Below are positions 41,351-43,199 of a DNA stretch of 43,199 nucleotides, piece after piece (the stretch's first letter is position 1; every line of letters starts with the position of its first letter). The DNA is taken from positions 1-43,199 of the forward strand of contig JAIQGA010000004.1 of the NCBI GenBank assembly GCA_020072925.1, read 5' to 3'. The notes beneath the pieces are model-generated. The model did no database searches, was not told where the DNA came from, and worked only from the letters and a program-made list of their open reading frames with translations. A program made the translations under genes and the position numbers. The stretch comes from Terriglobia bacterium (GTDB lineage: Bacteria > Acidobacteriota > Terriglobia > UBA7540).

Positions 41351-42403
41351 ATGATAGCTAATCCAGAGATGAGGTCGCACCGGTGGATGCTAGGCGCGCC
41401 GGATGTCCGGAGTGGGGTGATCTGCCTGGCTGTCGCGCTGGTCTTAGCTCAACTGCTTGGCTTCGCGACTCGCCTCCGGGCGAAGAGCGGGGCGCAGGCT
41501 GCGCCTCAAGAGACTTTCGCGTCCCCCCAGGAAGCTATGTCAGCACTCGTTCGGGCCGTGGAGGGGCGAGATCAGAGTGCCCTCGCTATGATTTTTGGGC
41601 CCGATTTCAATCAGTTCCTCTCCGGTGACCCGGTCGAAGACAAGAAGGACTTAGATGATTTCGCCGCTGGCCTCCAGGAAAACGCCCAACTCCGGGAAGA
41701 CAGCGACGTCAAGTACACGCTCCTGGCCGGGACGAATAATTGGCCAACACCAATTCCCATCGTGAAGCGCGGCGAGAATTGGGTGTTCGATACGAAGGCC
41801 GGGCTCGAGGAGATTCTTAACCGACGGATCGGGGAGAACGAACTCTCAGCGATCAATACCTGCCGGGCTTACGTTCTGGCCCAATGGGAGTATTACACCG
41901 GCGACGATGGCGATAACGATGGCCTCGCCGAATACGCCCAGAAATTCTTCAGCTCCCCTGGCCAGCACGATGGGCTTTATTGGGAAACCTCCGGGGACGA
42001 AAAACCAAGCCCCTTGGGCCGCCTCGTGGCAGAAGCGCGGGCCGAAGGTTACGGCCCAAAGGCCCAGGTTAGCGGGGACAGGGCAAAGACAGAGCAAACT
42101 GAACGCCAGAGTTCCGGGGGCCCGCGGCATCCCTACCACGGGTATTATTTCAAGATCTTGACGCGCCAAGGGCCCAGTGCCCCAGGCGGAAAGTTCAACT
42201 ACATTATCAACGGCAACATGATCGCGGGATACGCGCTCGTTGCCTACCCGGACAAGTGGGGGAACTCCGGGGTGATGACGTTTATCGTCAACAACCAGGG
42301 CCGCGTGTACGAAAAAAACCTTGGCGAGAACACCGCGAAGATTGCCAGCTCGATGACCGACTATAATCCGGACCCCAGTTGGAAACTCGTAGAGGGACAG
42401 TAA
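41351..42403 (+). CDS. DUF2950 family protein, secreted (350 aa)
   Basis: DUF2950 protein, function unknown. An N-terminal membrane or signal segment (VICLAVALVLAQLLGFA) precedes FASPQEAMSALVRAVEGRDQ, then the characteristic GRLVAEARAEGY and GYYFKILTRQGPSAPGG, with YALVAYPDKWGNSGVMTFIV near the end. AGGAGGG lies nine bases before the ATG. It follows the DUF3300 gene, a pairing often seen in Acidobacteriota and Proteobacteria, so they probably act in one periplasmic complex. A weak hairpin (CCGGCAAAACCGG) lies just after its stop codon. Confidence 0.9.
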   Translation: MIANPEMRSHRWMLGAPDVRSGVICLAVALVLAQLLGFATRLRAKSGAQAAPQETFASPQEAMSALVRAVEGRDQSALAMIFGPDFNQFLSGDPVEDKKDLDDFAAGLQENAQLREDSDVKYTLLAGTNNWPTPIPIVKRGENWVFDTKAGLEEILNRRIGENELSAINTCRAYVLAQWEYYTGDDGDNDGLAEYAQKFFSSPGQHDGLYWETSGDEKPSPLGRLVAEARAEGYGPKAQVSGDRAKTEQTERQSSGGPRHPYHGYYFKILTRQGPSAPGGKFNYIINGNMIAGYALVAYPDKWGNSGVMTFIVNNQGRVYEKNLGENTAKIASSMTDYNPDPSWKLVEGQ

Positions 42404-42627
42404 GTATCCGCCGGCAAAACCGGTGGGTTCCCTATTGATCCACACGAACGGTTTACAGTCATGACCCAGTGGGTCGGTCGATTTCTAAGCAGTTGAGAGT
42501 GAAGTTGATCGGAATTACGTCTTCTGGGGTGCTCGGATACGCGCCATCGTAGAAGATGAACATCCTTTGGGGGTCAATCTCAACTACACCGCAGAACGGG
42601 TTTCCACGATCCCGCACGCGGAAGCCG

Positions 42628-42840
42628 CACCGCATCGCCAGCCGGCCGTTCAAGTTGGAGGAGGCGCTGGACCTGGCCATTCAGATCGCCGATGCGCTCG
42701 ATGCGGCGCATGCCAAAGGCATCATCCATCGCGACGTCAAACCCGCAAACATTTTCGTCACGACGCGGGGCCAGGCAAAGATTTTGGACTTCGGACTGGC
42801 GAAACTCGCCCCCGCCGGGCCCCAGGCTACCGCAGGCATG
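42628..42840 (+). pseudogene. Ser/Thr kinase gene fragment
   Basis: A piece of a Hanks-type kinase, starting near [17 protein letters not shown] and running through [20 protein letters not shown] (HRD catalytic loop) and ILDFGLAKL (DFG). The N-lobe (Gly-rich loop and catalytic Lys) is missing upstream, and the P+1 loop and the rest of the C-lobe are missing downstream; an open frame spans 42556-42915. It cannot be an active kinase. It is not the 5' or 3' part of the kinase at 29303, whose HRD region differs. Confidence 0.75.
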
Positions 42841-43020
42841 GGCGCCTCGGCCTTGCCCACCGCCGGCAGCTCTGAAGATATCCCACGCGCCCAGCGCATA
42901 GTTGATTCGGCGTAAGGCGTGTGGCTGATTTCCAATTCCATTCGTGCAACCGTGCGTGTCTCCCCGGAGTATCGTGTGCAGGGCGAGAAAAGTCCCCCCA
43001 AGCGGCGCCACCAGATACCG

Positions 43021-43131
43021 CCTAGTGCCGTTCCAACTTTTCGCGCCTAATCCGCGTAAGCCAAGTACCATCCGATGCTGGGCAGGAGATAAGCGGAATT
43101 CATCGCCCTATTAAGTTGGAACGGCACTAGG
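43021..43131. mobile_element. MITE-like element with 19-bp perfect terminal inverted repeats
   Basis: CCTAGTGCCGTTCCAACTT (43021-43039) and AAGTTGGAACGGCACTAGG (43113-43131) are perfect complements flanking 73 bases with no frame. The inverted CTAG at each end could be a 4-bp target duplication, as made by some IS5-group elements. The element is too small to encode a transposase. Confidence 0.75.
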
Positions 43132-43199
43132 CTTGCGGTCGTTGGATGAACTTCCCTCCCACTCGTCAACTCTGCATTGCCGCGAAGGCCGCGGCAGCC

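Noticed and set aside
42459-42680. A 73-residue minus-strand frame overlapping the kinase fragment
   Set aside because: The plus strand holds kinase motifs in part of it, and the rest has no supporting evidence. A tiny real gene cannot be excluded.
1-43199. CRISPR arrays, rRNA genes and a replication origin
   Set aside because: No regularly spaced repeats of CRISPR size, no rRNA sequence and no DnaA-box cluster were seen by eye.

Overview
The window looks like chromosomal DNA of an acidobacterium (phylum Acidobacteriota), probably from soil or a metagenome. I infer this from the GC-rich coding DNA, large Oar-like TonB-dependent receptors with carboxypeptidase-regulatory N-termini, several PilZ proteins, an acidobacterial-style Ser/Thr kinase and a second kinase fragment, DUF3300 and DUF2950 proteins, a neutral ceramidase-like protein and an MCE/Mla transporter. 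No 16S rRNA or ribosomal protein is present, so the assignment is not proven.

Layout. 1-2.0 kb: the right end of an ISAzo13-like insertion sequence abuts a type IIG restriction-modification gene that is cut off just after its NPPY motif. 2.1-8.4 kb: two divergent TonB-dependent receptors. 8.5-11.7 kb: a radical SAM/SPASM enzyme, an XRE regulator with a duplicated operator-like motif, a probable 6S RNA and a Mut7-C protein. 11.9-15.6 kb: ATP sulfurylase, convergent with glmS, and a small unknown protein. 15.6-19.6 kb: a GAF-GAF-PP2C phosphatase, a higBA toxin-antitoxin pair and a CpsB/YwqE-type PHP phosphatase. 20.5-23.3 kb: mlaEFD core lipid transporter. 23.4-28.1 kb: secreted ceramidase-like hydrolase, three PilZ proteins, tRNA-Leu(CAA) and a detached 5' half of a tRNA-Leu. 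28.3-34.6 kb, all on the minus strand: an NTT-like transporter fused to HEAT repeats, a cyclic-nucleotide-binding protein and a DSP phosphatase with overlapping genes, then a membrane Ser/Thr kinase and a secreted conserved protein. 35.0-39.0 kb, plus strand: an Omp85-type barrel, a secreted protein with kinase-like motifs and a PAP2 phosphatase. 39.0-43.2 kb: aquaporin remnant, DUF3300 and DUF2950 proteins, a kinase gene fragment and a MITE-like element.

How the genes relate. mlaE, mlaF and mlaD should form one inner-membrane lipid transport complex. The genes from 34.6 down to 30.9 kb are translationally coupled. The kinase, DSP phosphatase, cNMP protein, PilZ proteins, PP2C phosphatase and PHP phosphatase make this a region rich in signalling genes. 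The best candidates for something undescribed are the Omp85 / secreted kinase-like / PAP2 cassette, and a set of double-hairpin palindromic repeats that share an architecture but not a sequence, one of which lies in frame inside the restriction-modification gene.
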